Source of the DNA: an uncultured Pelagibacteraceae bacterium
Lineage (GTDB): Bacteria; Pseudomonadota; Alphaproteobacteria; Pelagibacterales; Pelagibacteraceae
Reading direction: 5' to 3'
NCBI GenBank assembly: GCA_902582385.1
Contig: CACHRX010000002.1
Coordinates: 17,028-81,027 of the forward strand
Length of the DNA stretch: 64,000 nucleotides
The notes beneath the pieces were generated by a model, which made no database searches, was not told the DNA's origin, and saw only the letters and a program-made list of their open reading frames with translations. Shown piece after piece: positions 39,547 through 50,788 of this stretch (the first letter of the stretch is position 1; every line of letters begins with the position of its first letter). The translations under genes and the position numbers were made by a program.

Positions 39547-41457
39547 ATGGAAATTTTAATTATTATATTACCCTTAGTAGCTTCAATTATCTCAGGTTTC
39601 TTTGGCAAGTTTATAGGTGATAGAAATTCCGAAATAATTACAAGTTTAATGGTATCAATCTCTGCAGCTCTATCTGTTTTAATTTTTTATGAAGTTATAG
39701 TAAATAATTATGAAAATAATATTACAATTGCTACTTGGATCAACTCAGGATCTTTAGAAGTAAATTGGTCGATGAAAATTGACGCTTTATCAGCTGTAAT
39801 GCTAGTTGTTGTAACCTCAGTTTCTTCATTAGTTCATATTTATTCGATTGGATACATGTCTCATGATCCCCATAAGCCTCGATTTATGGCCTACTTATCA
39901 TTATTTACATTTGCAATGTTAATGTTAGTAACTTCAGATAATTTTATTCAATTATTTTTTGGTTGGGAGGGGGTAGGTCTATGCTCTTACTTTTTGATAG
40001 GTTTTTGGTTTAAAAAAGATACAGCTAATAAAGCTGCAATCAAAGCTTTTTTAGTAAATAGAGTAGGAGATTTCGGATTTGCACTTGGAATTTTTTTAAT
40101 TTTTTACTTATTTGGAACTGTAAATTATTCAGAGGTTTTTAGTCAAATACCAAACATCATAGATAAAAAACTCATCTTTTTAGGTTTTGAGGTAAATGCC
40201 ATAGATTTAATTTGTATACTTTTATTTATTGGTGCTATGGGTAAATCGGCTCAAATATTTTTACATACTTGGTTACCTGATGCTATGGAAGGTCCAACAC
40301 CCGTATCAGCTTTAATCCATGCTGCAACTATGGTAACAGCAGGAGTTTTTTTAGTTGTGAGATGTTCACCTATTTATGAATATTCAGAATTGGCATTAAA
40401 CGTCATAACTATTGTTGGCATGAGTACTGCTTTTTTTGCTGCCTCTATAGCATTAGTCCAAACAGATATTAAAAAAATTATAGCATATTCTACATGCAGT
40501 CAATTAGGCTATATGTTTTTTGCTGCAGGAGTAGGCGCTTACAATGTTGCAATGTTTCACTTATTTACACATGCATTCTTTAAGGCTCTATTATTTTTAG
40601 GATCTGGATCAGTTATTCATGCATTTAAAAACGAGCAAAATATAAATTATATGGGCGGCGTATGGAAAAAATTGCCATACACTTATATATTAATGATAAT
40701 AGGAACTTTAGCATTAACTGGTTTTCCTTTTTTGTCAGGATTTTATTCAAAAGATGCGATTATAGAATTTGCTTATCTTAAAGGAAATACAACTGGATAT
40801 TATGCAGCGGGAGTTGGTATTTTTACAGCATTCCTAACTTCAATTTATTCATGGAGACTTATATTTAAAACATTTCATGGTGATTATAAAAATAAAAATA
40901 TTAAAATTGAAGAAACACACGAATCACCTTTAGTAATGTTGATACCTTTAGTTTTACTTTCTATAGGTGCTATTTTTGCAGGCTTTCTTTTTAAAGATTT
41001 ATTTATTATCCATGAAGGAGTTAATTTTTGGAATGACTCGATTTTCTTTTTAAAACCATTAAGCACAGAACATCCACCTTTTTGGTTTTTAATTTTAACT
41101 CCTATATTAGTAATTTTATCAATTCCAATTTCTTATTATTTATTTCTTAAAAACAAAAATTTTTCTAATCAGATATTAAGTTATAATAAACCGTTATATG
41201 AATTTTTAGTAAATAAATGGTATTTTGACGAACTATATGACTACATATTTGTAATACCATCAAAAAAGTTAGGATTATTCTTGTGGAAATTTTTTGACAT
41301 TAAATTGATTGATGGTTTAGGTCCAGATGGTATTTCTTCGTTTATCAAAAAATGTTCTATAAAAGCAAGTAAATTTCAAAGTGGGTTTATATACCAATAT
41401 GCTTTTATAATGTTGTTAGGTTTCTCTGCTTTACTAACTTTCTTGATTGTTAAATAA
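39547..41457 (+). CDS. nuoL: NADH-quinone oxidoreductase subunit L
   Basis: FFGWEGVGLCSYFLIGFW, HTWLPDAMEGPTPVSALIHAATMVTAGVFL. Confidence 0.98.
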   Translation: MEILIIILPLVASIISGFFGKFIGDRNSEIITSLMVSISAALSVLIFYEVIVNNYENNITIATWINSGSLEVNWSMKIDALSAVMLVVVTSVSSLVHIYSIGYMSHDPHKPRFMAYLSLFTFAMLMLVTSDNFIQLFFGWEGVGLCSYFLIGFWFKKDTANKAAIKAFLVNRVGDFGFALGIFLIFYLFGTVNYSEVFSQIPNIIDKKLIFLGFEVNAIDLICILLFIGAMGKSAQIFLHTWLPDAMEGPTPVSALIHAATMVTAGVFLVVRCSPIYEYSELALNVITIVGMSTAFFAASIALVQTDIKKIIAYSTCSQLGYMFFAAGVGAYNVAMFHLFTHAFFKALLFLGSGSVIHAFKNEQNINYMGGVWKKLPYTYILMIIGTLALTGFPFLSGFYSKDAIIEFAYLKGNTTGYYAAGVGIFTAFLTSIYSWRLIFKTFHGDYKNKNIKIEETHESPLVMLIPLVLLSIGAIFAGFLFKDLFIIHEGVNFWNDSIFFLKPLSTEHPPFWFLILTPILVILSIPISYYLFLKNKNFSNQILSYNKPLYEFLVNKWYFDELYDYIFVIPSKKLGLFLWKFFDIKLIDGLGPDGISSFIKKCSIKASKFQSGFIYQYAFIMLLGFSALLTFLIVK

Positions 41458-42944
41458 TGAACTTTCCCATTCTCTCTTCTTTAATTCTACTGCCATCTAT
41501 TGGGGCTTTATTTTTATTCTTTACTAGAGGTAGTAAAGACAACAATATCACTCTTAAATATGTAGCATTATTCACATCCCTTCTAAATTTTTTTTTATCA
41601 ATTTATTTGTGGATATTATTTGATCAATCAACTTCTCAATTTCAATTTTTAGAAGATGTTGTTTGGATCAAAGGTTTTATTAATTATAAAGTAGGGATAG
41701 ATGGAATTTCTATATTATTTGTTATATTAACAACATTTATAACCCCACTTTGCATCATTTCAGTTAACAACTCGATTAAAAAAAGGTTAAGAGAATTTTT
41801 AATAGCAGTACTAATTATGGAGTCTTTCATGATTGGTGTATTTTGCTCTCTAGATCTTGTAGTTTTTTATTTATTTTTTGAGGCCGGATTAATTCCGATG
41901 TTTTTAATAATTGGAATTTGGGGAGGGACTAGAAGAGTTTATTCAGCATTTAAGTTCTTTTTGTATACTTTGTTAGGTTCAGTACTAATGTTAGTTGCTA
42001 TAATATCAATATATTGGATATCAGGAACTACAGATGTAATCAAACTTTATGAGTTAGGCATTGATGCTAAATATCAAAATCTTTTATGGTTAGCTTTCTT
42101 TAGTTCTTTTGCGGTTAAAACACCTATGTGGCCTGTTCACACTTGGTTGCCAGATGCCCATGTTGAAGCTCCAACAGCAGGATCAGTCTTGTTAGCCGCA
42201 ATTTTACTTAAAATGGCTGGTTATGGCTTTATAAGATTTTCATTAGGGTTATTTCCTGTTGCATCTGAAATATTTACACCTTTAATTTATATATTAAGTC
42301 TTATAGCTATTATTTTCACTTCTTTCATAGCTTTAATGCAAGAAGATATGAAAAAATTAATTGCATATTCATCAGTTGCTCATATGGGCTTTGTTACTTT
42401 AGGAATTTTTACTATTCAACAACAAGGTATTGAAGGAAGTATAATTCAAATGATAAGTCATGGACTTGTATCAGCTGCACTTTTTTTGTGTGTTGGTGTA
42501 GTTTATGATCGAATGCATTCAAGACTAATTGATACTTATGGTGGTATAGTATCTTTAGTTCCAAAATATTCAGTTTTATTTATGATATTTACTTTATCAG
42601 CTTTGGGTTTGCCAGGCACAAGTGGTTTTATAGGAGAATTTTTAATTTTAATGGCAGCATTTAAAGATAATTTTCTAGTGGCTGTTATTGCGAGTTTAGG
42701 AGTGATAATAGGAGCAGCTTATATGCTTTGGCTATATAAAAGAGTTATTTTTGGAAAACTTGTAAATTCAGATTTAAAAAAAATGTTAGATTTGAATAAG
42801 TCAGAACTTTTTATTTTAATTTGTTTAGCAACACCTATTTTAGTTTTTGGATTTTATCCACAACCTTTAATAAATACTATAGAAGTTTCTGTTAGTGACT
42901 TTATAAAATTTTATAATATGAACTTAATTAGCAATCTGAGATGA
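41457..42944 (+). CDS. nuoM: NADH-quinone oxidoreductase subunit M
   Basis: FFEAGLIPMFLIIGIWGG, HTWLPDAHVEAPTAGSVLLAA. Confidence 0.98.
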   Translation: MNFPILSSLILLPSIGALFLFFTRGSKDNNITLKYVALFTSLLNFFLSIYLWILFDQSTSQFQFLEDVVWIKGFINYKVGIDGISILFVILTTFITPLCIISVNNSIKKRLREFLIAVLIMESFMIGVFCSLDLVVFYLFFEAGLIPMFLIIGIWGGTRRVYSAFKFFLYTLLGSVLMLVAIISIYWISGTTDVIKLYELGIDAKYQNLLWLAFFSSFAVKTPMWPVHTWLPDAHVEAPTAGSVLLAAILLKMAGYGFIRFSLGLFPVASEIFTPLIYILSLIAIIFTSFIALMQEDMKKLIAYSSVAHMGFVTLGIFTIQQQGIEGSIIQMISHGLVSAALFLCVGVVYDRMHSRLIDTYGGIVSLVPKYSVLFMIFTLSALGLPGTSGFIGEFLILMAAFKDNFLVAVIASLGVIIGAAYMLWLYKRVIFGKLVNSDLKKMLDLNKSELFILICLATPILVFGFYPQPLINTIEVSVSDFIKFYNMNLISNLR

Positions 42945-44359
42945 ATAATTTAGAACTAATTTTACCAGAAATATTTTTATCACTCTCTATAATGTTTTTA
43001 TTAATTTTAGGAGTTTTCAAAAAAGATAGTTCTAAATTGATACAAAATTTATCTTTAATTGTTTTATTAATTACAGCAGTTATTACGTTTAACGAGACTT
43101 TAGGTATTGAAGAAATATTATTATTTAACGATAGTATTATAATAGATTATCTATCATCTTTTATGAAGATTGTAACTTTGTTAGCTGCTTTTCTAGTTCT
43201 AGTAATTTCATCTAATTATTTAAGAACATATAAAATTTTTAAGATTGAATATCCAATTTTGATTTTAAGTTCTGTTTTAGGTATGTTGGTGATGATTAGT
43301 TCTAATGACTTGATTGTTTTTTATATGGGATTGGAACTTCAGTCACTTGCTTTATATGTTTTAGCAACATTTAATAGGGATCAGCTTAAATCATCTGAGG
43401 CTGGTCTTAAATATTTTGTTTTAAGTGCCTTATCCTCTGGATTACTACTTTATGGCTGTTCATTAATTTATGGTTTTACTGGTTCTACTAATTTTAATTT
43501 TATTGCTAATCAATTAAATTCAAATGAATATGCTTTAACTTTTGGAATTGTTTTTATTTTAGTGGGTTTAGCATTTAAAATATCAGCTGTTCCTTTCCAT
43601 ATGTGGGCACCAGACGTCTATGAAGGTTCACCAACATCTGTAACTTTATTTTTTACAATGGTCCCTAAAATTGCAGCACTAACTGTGTTTATAAGATTTT
43701 TATATGTTCCTTTTTTAAATCTAATTGATCAATGGCAAATGATTTTAATTTTTTTATCAATAGCATCAATGCTTTTTGGCTCAATTGCAGCAATAGGACA
43801 AACTAATTTAAAAAGATTAATAGCCTATAGTTCAATTGGTCATGTTGGGTATGCTCTTGCTGGTTTAGCAACAGGTACAAATGATGGGATACAAAGTTCG
43901 GTAATATACATAACAATTTATATATTAATGAATTTGGGATTTTTCTCGTGTTTGTTGATGATGAAGAGAAATAACGAGTACTATGAATACTTAGAAGATT
44001 TATCTGGATTGTCCAAAAATCATCCGTTGTTATCTTTGTCATTATTAATCATTTTGTTTTCATTAGCTGGGATCCCTCCACTTGCTGGTTTTTTTGCTAA
44101 ATTTTATATTTTTAAATCTGTTTTAGAGCAATCAATGTATTTTTTAGCAATTGTAGGATTATTATCAACAGTTGTAGCAGCTTTTTACTATTTAAGGATA
44201 ATTAAGATAATATATTTTGATAAAGAAAAAGAAAAATATGATACCGATCATAGCTTTTGGCTCAAATTTTCTCTTATAGCATCTACACTATTAATTTTGG
44301 TATACTTTATATTTCCTAGTCAATTAATTGAAGCAGTCTCTAGAATCAATATTATTTGA
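42941..44359 (+). CDS. nuoN: NADH-quinone oxidoreductase subunit N
   Basis: GLELQSLALYVLA, FHMWAPDVYEGSPTSVT. Confidence 0.98.
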   Translation: MNNLELILPEIFLSLSIMFLLILGVFKKDSSKLIQNLSLIVLLITAVITFNETLGIEEILLFNDSIIIDYLSSFMKIVTLLAAFLVLVISSNYLRTYKIFKIEYPILILSSVLGMLVMISSNDLIVFYMGLELQSLALYVLATFNRDQLKSSEAGLKYFVLSALSSGLLLYGCSLIYGFTGSTNFNFIANQLNSNEYALTFGIVFILVGLAFKISAVPFHMWAPDVYEGSPTSVTLFFTMVPKIAALTVFIRFLYVPFLNLIDQWQMILIFLSIASMLFGSIAAIGQTNLKRLIAYSSIGHVGYALAGLATGTNDGIQSSVIYITIYILMNLGFFSCLLMMKRNNEYYEYLEDLSGLSKNHPLLSLSLLIILFSLAGIPPLAGFFAKFYIFKSVLEQSMYFLAIVGLLSTVVAAFYYLRIIKIIYFDKEKEKYDTDHSFWLKFSLIASTLLILVYFIFPSQLIEAVSRINII

Positions 44360-44889
44360 TGAAATTTAGAATATTTAATTTTCAAAAAGTAAAAAGTACG
44401 AATAATACAGCATTAAGAATAATAAAAAGATCTGACTGTGAATATGGAATGGTTATTTCACAAACGCAAAAAAGAGGAAAGGGACAACATGGAAAAAAAT
44501 GGATTTCTTATAAAGGCAATTTATTTGTTAGTTTTTTTTACAAATTAGAAAATTTAAACATTACATTGAAACAACTAACTTTAATAAACTGCTTATTAGT
44601 TAAAAGACTAATTTCAATGTATTATAAAAAGAAGATAATAATTAAAAAACCAAATGACCTGTTAATAGGTAAAAAAAAAATTTGTGGAATATTACAAGAA
44701 ACTGTAAATAAATTTGATAAAAAGTATTTAATTGTTGGAATTGGAATTAATTTGATAAAAAGCCCAAATTTAAACAATTATCAAACATCAAATCTTTATG
44801 AACTGATAAATAAGAAAATTTCAAAAGAAAATGTAGCTATGAAACTTAAAAAAATTTTTGAAACAAGACTAAATAAACTTTATAAATAA
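44356..44889 (+). CDS. birA: Biotin--[acetyl-CoA-carboxylase] ligase
   Basis: QTQKRGKGQHGKKWISYKGNLFVSF, KKPNDLLIGKKKICGILQE, GIGINL. Confidence 0.93.
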   Translation: MMKFRIFNFQKVKSTNNTALRIIKRSDCEYGMVISQTQKRGKGQHGKKWISYKGNLFVSFFYKLENLNITLKQLTLINCLLVKRLISMYYKKKIIIKKPNDLLIGKKKICGILQETVNKFDKKYLIVGIGINLIKSPNLNNYQTSNLYELINKKISKENVAMKLKKIFETRLNKLYK

Positions 44890-44905
44890 TATAATTATAA
44901 TATTT

Positions 44906-45652
44906 ATGTATATTTTAGGTGATATAGGTAATTCCGAAACTAAAATTTATCTGGTTGATAAAAAAGATAAGATACTTAAAAATGTTAATTTTCCAACAAA
45001 AAAAATTAACAATTACGTTTTAAAATCTAAATTTTATTTTCTAATTAAAGACTTTCAAAAAATAGAAAAAATTCTATTTTGTAGTGTAGTTCCCAAATCT
45101 TTTATTCTGATAAAAAAGTTTTTATCAAAGAAAGTTAAAAAAAAATGTTATGAAGTAAAAAATTTAAAATTACGGTCATTAATAAATATAAAAGTAAATT
45201 ATAATCAGGTAGGTTCAGACAGGTTAACAAATGCTATAAGTTTACTTGACAATAAAAACAATTTTATAATTCTAGATTTTGGTACAGCTACTACTTTTGA
45301 CATTGTAATAAGAAAAAATTATAATGGTGGTATAATTGCGCCTGGAATTAAAATTTCTTTAAATACTTTGTCTGATAAAGCATCTTTGATTCCTAAAATA
45401 GATCTAAAAAAGATTAAAAAAATTATTGGCAAAGATACAATTAGTGCTGTTAGATCAGGTTTTTTTTGGGGATATGCTGGATTAATTGACAATATTGTTT
45501 ATTTGATTAAGAAGGAAACAAGAAAATCTTTTAAATTAGTGATAACTGGAGGATTTTCTAATTTGTTTAAAGATTCTATTAAATCTAAAACAATACAAAA
45601 TAAAAATATCACAGTAAAAGGTCTTATAAAAATTTCAAAATTAATTAAATAA
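44906..45652 (+). CDS. coaX: Type III pantothenate kinase
   Basis: DIGNSETKIYLV, QVGSDRLTNAI, ILDFGTATTFDIV, GGIIAPGIKIS. Confidence 0.93.
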   Translation: MYILGDIGNSETKIYLVDKKDKILKNVNFPTKKINNYVLKSKFYFLIKDFQKIEKILFCSVVPKSFILIKKFLSKKVKKKCYEVKNLKLRSLINIKVNYNQVGSDRLTNAISLLDNKNNFIILDFGTATTFDIVIRKNYNGGIIAPGIKISLNTLSDKASLIPKIDLKKIKKIIGKDTISAVRSGFFWGYAGLIDNIVYLIKKETRKSFKLVITGGFSNLFKDSIKSKTIQNKNITVKGLIKISKLIK

Positions 45653-47311
45653 ATGAAAGAAGAATTATTATTTTGTCCTCTTGGAGGATCTGGAGAAATT
45701 GGAATGAACATGAACCTTTTTGGCTATGGTGAGCCTGGAGATCATAAATGGATAATGGTTGACATAGGAGTTACATTTGCAGATGATACAATTCCTGGTA
45801 TAGATCTTATATATCCTGATCCAGGTTTTATCGTTGAGAGAAAAGATAACTTATTAGGTATTATATTAACCCACGCCCACGAAGATCATATAGGCGCCAT
45901 TGCACATTTATGGCCTCAGCTTAAATGTAAAATATATGCAACACCTTTTACTGCAATATTAATAAAAGAAAAATTTAAAGAAAAACATATCGACATAACC
46001 GATAATTTAAAAATTGTAGAATTAAACGGTAATGTATCATTAGAACCTTTTGATATAGAATATATTACATTAACACACTCTATTTTAGAACCCAATGGTC
46101 TAAGAATTAAGACCCCAGCAGGAGTTATACTTCACACAGGAGATTGGAAAGTTGACCCCAATCCTTTAATCGGAGATGAAATAAATTCTAAAAGATTAAA
46201 AGAAATAGGTGATGAAGGTGTTTTAGCCATGATTTGTGACTCAACAAATGTTTTTAGCGCAGGAAGATCTGGTTCAGAATTAGATGTTAGAAAAAATTTA
46301 TTATCAATAATGAGTCGATTAAAAAAAAGAATTATAATTACTTCATTTGCATCCAATGTTGCAAGAATGGAAACAGCATTTTATTGTGCAGAAAAAACTG
46401 GTAGACAAATTTCCTTGGTTGGTAGATCAATGCATAGAATTTATAAAGCAGCTAGACAATGTGGATATTTAAAAAATACAATTGAGCCTATTGATCCAAG
46501 AGAAGCAAAAAAAATTTCTAGAGAAAAAATTGTTTATTTATGCACAGGAAGCCAAGGCGAACCTATGGGAGCAATGATGAGGATATCTAATTATACACAT
46601 CCAGATGTCTTTATAGAAAAAAATGATGCAGTGATTTTTTCATCAAAAATAATACCTGGCAATGAAAAGAAACTATATAAATTACATAATCAATTAGTTA
46701 AAGATGGAATTGAAGTCATTTCAGAGGAAACTGAGTTTATTCATGTTTCCGGACATCCAAACCGCGAAGATCTGAAAGATATGTATGAATGGGTGAAACC
46801 AAAATGTGTTATACCGGTCCATGGTGAACATAGACACATGATAGAACATATTAATTTTGCAAAAGAAATGCAGGTACCCTATCCTGTTCAAGTTGAAAAT
46901 GGAGATATAGTAAAATTATACCCAGGTAATGAACCAGAAGTTTATGACAAAGCTCCAAGTGGTAGATTATACTTAGATGGAAATGTTAGTGTTGAAGAAG
47001 ATTCTCAGTCGATTAAAGATAGGAAAAATCTAGGAGCTAATGGATATTTAGAAGTTACAATTTTAATTACTCCTAAAGGAAATATTCATAATATTCCAAT
47101 AACTACATTCAGAGGTTTGCCTATTTATGAAAAAGATGAATTTGTTTATGGTCTGGAGGATGAGATAGAAAAAACAACAAGAATATTTAAACTTGGTAAT
47201 AAAAAACAAGAACATAACTTAATTGATGCATTAAAGATTGCCTGTAGAAAATTTACAAAAGAAAAGACAGGAAAAAAACCTTTTACTAACATAAATTTAG
47301 TAAAAATTTGA
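45653..47311 (+). CDS. rnj: Ribonuclease J
   Basis: PLGGSGEIGMNMNLFGYG, LTHAHEDHIGAI, HVSGHPNREDLKDMYEWVKPKCVIPVHGEHRH. Confidence 0.96.
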   Translation: MKEELLFCPLGGSGEIGMNMNLFGYGEPGDHKWIMVDIGVTFADDTIPGIDLIYPDPGFIVERKDNLLGIILTHAHEDHIGAIAHLWPQLKCKIYATPFTAILIKEKFKEKHIDITDNLKIVELNGNVSLEPFDIEYITLTHSILEPNGLRIKTPAGVILHTGDWKVDPNPLIGDEINSKRLKEIGDEGVLAMICDSTNVFSAGRSGSELDVRKNLLSIMSRLKKRIIITSFASNVARMETAFYCAEKTGRQISLVGRSMHRIYKAARQCGYLKNTIEPIDPREAKKISREKIVYLCTGSQGEPMGAMMRISNYTHPDVFIEKNDAVIFSSKIIPGNEKKLYKLHNQLVKDGIEVISEETEFIHVSGHPNREDLKDMYEWVKPKCVIPVHGEHRHMIEHINFAKEMQVPYPVQVENGDIVKLYPGNEPEVYDKAPSGRLYLDGNVSVEEDSQSIKDRKNLGANGYLEVTILITPKGNIHNIPITTFRGLPIYEKDEFVYGLEDEIEKTTRIFKLGNKKQEHNLIDALKIACRKFTKEKTGKKPFTNINLVKI

Positions 47312-47556
47312 TGAGCATCACAGGTTTAGCTATAATCTATATTATAATCTGGTGGATCGTTTTTTTTGCAATTTTACCTATTGACGTAGAAAGAAAAAAA
47401 ATAATTAGAATAGACGGAGAGGACCCTGGATCGCCTGAAAATCCTAAGATTTTAAAAAAATTCATTTATTGTACTGGAATAACAACAGTTTTATTCTTCA
47501 TAATCTTCTTGTTAATGAAATTTGAATATTTGAATTTAAGAAATATAATCATTTAA
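47308..47556 (+). CDS. DUF1467 family membrane protein
   Basis: IIWWIVFFAILPI; 82-aa two-TM pattern; translationally coupled to rnj. Confidence 0.85.
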   Translation: MMSITGLAIIYIIIWWIVFFAILPIDVERKKIIRIDGEDPGSPENPKILKKFIYCTGITTVLFFIIFLLMKFEYLNLRNIII

Positions 47557-47557
47557 C

Positions 47558-48892
47558 ATGTATATTTCAAAATTATTTATTCCTATACTTAAAAATAATC
47601 CTTCAGAAGCCAAAATAAAGTCACATCAATTGATGTTAAGAGTGGGGATGATTAAACAATCATCAGCAGGTATTTATTCATGGTTACCATTAGGATTTAA
47701 AATAATGAAAAAGATTGAACAAATTGTAAGAGAAGAACAAAACAAAATCGGAGTACAAGAAATTTTGATGCCAACAATTCAATCTAGTGAGATATGGAAA
47801 GAAAGTGGGCGTTACGAAGATTATGGTGAAGAAATGTTAAGAATTAAAGATCGTCAAAACCGTGAGATGCTCTACGGTCCAACTAATGAGGAATTAATTA
47901 CAGACATATTTAGGTCATCAGTTAAATCTTACAAATCTCTTCCTCAACTTCTTTACCATATTCAATGGAAATTTAGAGACGAAATTAGACCAAGATTTGG
48001 GATTATGAGGTGTAGAGAGTTTTATATGAAAGATGCATATTCTTTTGATATAAATGATGAAGAGGCTTTATTTTCTTATAACAAATTTTTTTTATCCTAT
48101 TTGAAAACTTTTAAGAGATTAAATCTGACTGCAATTCCTATGGCAGCGGATACAGGACCAATTGGTGGAAATCTCTCTCATGAATTTATAATTCTTGCTG
48201 AAACAGGTGAGAGTAAAATCTATACAGATAAAAGAATTTTTGAAGTCAATAATGACGGAATAAAATTAGAAAAAAAATCCTTAAATAATTTAAGAAAAAA
48301 ATATGAACAGTTTTATTCAGTAACAGATGAGAAGTTTAACAAAGAAGAGTTTGAAAAAAAAATATCTGAAACAAATAGACTAAAAACAAAAGGTATAGAA
48401 GTTGGCCATATTTTTTATTTTGGTGATAAATATTCTAGAGCAATGGGAGCTTCTGTTGATTTACCTGGAGGCAAAAAAGATTTTGTAAAAATGGGTTCTT
48501 ACGGAATAGGGGTATCACGGTTAGTTGGAGCCATTATTGAGGCCAAATATGATGAAAAAAATGAAGTCATGAAATGGCCAATTTCTGTTGCTCCCTATGA
48601 CATTTCAATAATTCCAATGATTAATAAAAATGATAATTCTTCGTTAGACAAAGCAAACAAAATTAATCTAGAGTTAGAGAAGAATAATATTGAGTCAATT
48701 ATTGATGATACAGATGAGAATTTTTCTGCGAAAATAAAAAAAATGAATTTAATTGGAGTACCATACCAAATTATCATTGGCAAACAATCAAATGGCGATT
48801 TATTGGAATTTAAAGAGATCGGAAAAGAAACACGAAAAATTAAATTGGCTGAGATTATAAAAATTATAAAAGGACAAAAAACAAAAAATTGA
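47558..48892 (+). CDS. proS: Prolyl-tRNA synthetase (short form)
   Basis: AGIYSWLPLGFKIMKKIEQIVREE, GPTNEELIT, QWKFRDEIRPRFGIMRCREFYMKDAYSFD. Confidence 0.98.
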   Translation: MYISKLFIPILKNNPSEAKIKSHQLMLRVGMIKQSSAGIYSWLPLGFKIMKKIEQIVREEQNKIGVQEILMPTIQSSEIWKESGRYEDYGEEMLRIKDRQNREMLYGPTNEELITDIFRSSVKSYKSLPQLLYHIQWKFRDEIRPRFGIMRCREFYMKDAYSFDINDEEALFSYNKFFLSYLKTFKRLNLTAIPMAADTGPIGGNLSHEFIILAETGESKIYTDKRIFEVNNDGIKLEKKSLNNLRKKYEQFYSVTDEKFNKEEFEKKISETNRLKTKGIEVGHIFYFGDKYSRAMGASVDLPGGKKDFVKMGSYGIGVSRLVGAIIEAKYDEKNEVMKWPISVAPYDISIIPMINKNDNSSLDKANKINLELEKNNIESIIDDTDENFSAKIKKMNLIGVPYQIIIGKQSNGDLLEFKEIGKETRKIKLAEIIKIIKGQKTKN

Positions 48893-50118
48893 TTTCAACA
48901 TTAGAAAAAGAAATTACTTTTAGATTCTTAAAAGCCAGAAAAAAAGATGGTTTTCTGAACATTATTTCTATTTTTTCATTTATAGGAATATCTCTTGGGG
49001 TTGCAGTTTTAATAATAGTTATGTCTGTAATGAATGGTTTCAGAACTGAATTAATCAATAAAATAATTGGATTTAATTCCCATATAACAGTTAAACCTTA
49101 TGAAAATAAAATAAAAATTAATAATGTTAACGATAATCTTAAAAGTATTTCTAAAGATTTAATTTTTAGTAATTCTGGGGAAGCAATAATAATTACAACA
49201 GGCACATCTAAAGGAATTTTTTTAAGAGGTTATAAAAGTACTGATTTTTCAAAACTAAAGATTTTTGATAAAAAACTTTTATCATTAAATAGCAAGATTT
49301 TATCAGCAAACAATATTTCTATAGGAAGAGAATTAAGTTTTACTCTCAATCTTGATGTAGGGGATAATGTTACTTTGATGTCTTCAGCTGGAGTAGAAAC
49401 AATCATAGGGAATTTACCAAAACAAAAAACATTCTTTGTTTCATCTATATTCGAAAGTGGATTAGCGGATTTCGATAACAATATTGCTTTTATTAATTTG
49501 GAAACTTTAGAAGAGTTTTTTAACTTAAAAAAAAAAGACCGAAACTTAGAAATTTATTTAAATAACCCCCAAAATATTGAATATCAGAAAAAAATAGTTC
49601 AAAATAATTTTCAAAATAGTTCAGTTTATAGCTGGGCGGATATGAATAATTCTTTATTTTCAGCACTTAAAGTCGAAAGAAATGTCATGTTTATTATTTT
49701 GTCTTTGATAATTATTGTAGCGGCATTTAATATTATTTCAGGATTAACGATATTAGTTAAAAATAAAACTCGAGAAATTGCAATTTTAAAATCTATAGGC
49801 GTATTAAATAAATCTATTGTAAAAATATTTTTTTTGGTTGGATTAATGATTGGGATTTCAGCAACAATTTTTGGAATATTTTTAGGAGTGACCTTCTCTT
49901 TATATGTTGAGAATATACGACAATTTTTGAGTACAGTTTTCGATATAAGTTTGTTTCCTGAAGAAATTTATTTTTTAAGCACAATGCCATCAGAAATTAA
50001 TATCTTTTCAATACTTATTATTTCTGTTAGTTCCATATTCATAACAATTATTGTTTCGATTTTTCCAGCTATGAAGGCTGCAAAACTTGATCCTGTTAAA
50101 GCATTAAAGTATGAATGA
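48889..50118 (+). CDS. lolC: Lipoprotein-releasing ABC transporter permease
   Basis: [72 protein letters not shown]. Confidence 0.94.
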   Translation: MISTLEKEITFRFLKARKKDGFLNIISIFSFIGISLGVAVLIIVMSVMNGFRTELINKIIGFNSHITVKPYENKIKINNVNDNLKSISKDLIFSNSGEAIIITTGTSKGIFLRGYKSTDFSKLKIFDKKLLSLNSKILSANNISIGRELSFTLNLDVGDNVTLMSSAGVETIIGNLPKQKTFFVSSIFESGLADFDNNIAFINLETLEEFFNLKKKDRNLEIYLNNPQNIEYQKKIVQNNFQNSSVYSWADMNNSLFSALKVERNVMFIILSLIIIVAAFNIISGLTILVKNKTREIAILKSIGVLNKSIVKIFFLVGLMIGISATIFGIFLGVTFSLYVENIRQFLSTVFDISLFPEEIYFLSTMPSEINIFSILIISVSSIFITIIVSIFPAMKAAKLDPVKALKYE

Positions 50119-50788
50119 TTTAATAAAACTTACAAATTTAAATAAATCTTTTAATACCCTTAAAAAAATCAAGATATTAAATAAAATTTCTTATAATTTT
50201 AAAAAAGGAAAGATTTATTCTTTAATGGGTCCTTCAGGTTCAGGCAAATCGACTTTTTTAAACATACTTTCATTAATAGATAGACCTAGCTCAGGTTCAA
50301 TTGCAATAGATAATAAAAAGATTAATTTTAATAATACAAAAAATAATGATGTTCTGAGGGCTAATAAAATTGGCATAATTTATCAACAAGACAATTTACT
50401 TCCTGACTTTACTTCTTTAGAAAACATATATTTAGCAAGTCTAGCAAAAGGTGATAAAAAAGAAGTTTCTATATCTAAAGCTAAAAAACTATTAAAAAAA
50501 GTTGGACTTTTAAATAGATCTGATCACTATCCATCTCAACTTTCAGGAGGTGAAAAACAACGTATATCAATTGCTAGAGCCTTAATTAATGACCCCCAGA
50601 TTATTTTAGCTGATGAACCAACAGGTAGTTTAGATTTTGAAACTGCGAAAGGAATTTTTGATATTTTAAAAAAACAAATAAATTCCAATCGATTAATTAT
50701 ATTTGCAACTCATAATAGATTTTTTGCTAATAAGTCTGATTGCATATTGGAAATAGTTAATGGTAATATAAACACCATTAATGGCTGA
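50111..50788 (+). CDS. lolD: Lipoprotein-releasing ABC transporter ATP-binding protein
   Basis: [34 protein letters not shown]. Confidence 0.95.
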   Translation: MNDLIKLTNLNKSFNTLKKIKILNKISYNFKKGKIYSLMGPSGSGKSTFLNILSLIDRPSSGSIAIDNKKINFNNTKNNDVLRANKIGIIYQQDNLLPDFTSLENIYLASLAKGDKKEVSISKAKKLLKKVGLLNRSDHYPSQLSGGEKQRISIARALINDPQIILADEPTGSLDFETAKGIFDILKKQINSNRLIIFATHNRFFANKSDCILEIVNGNINTING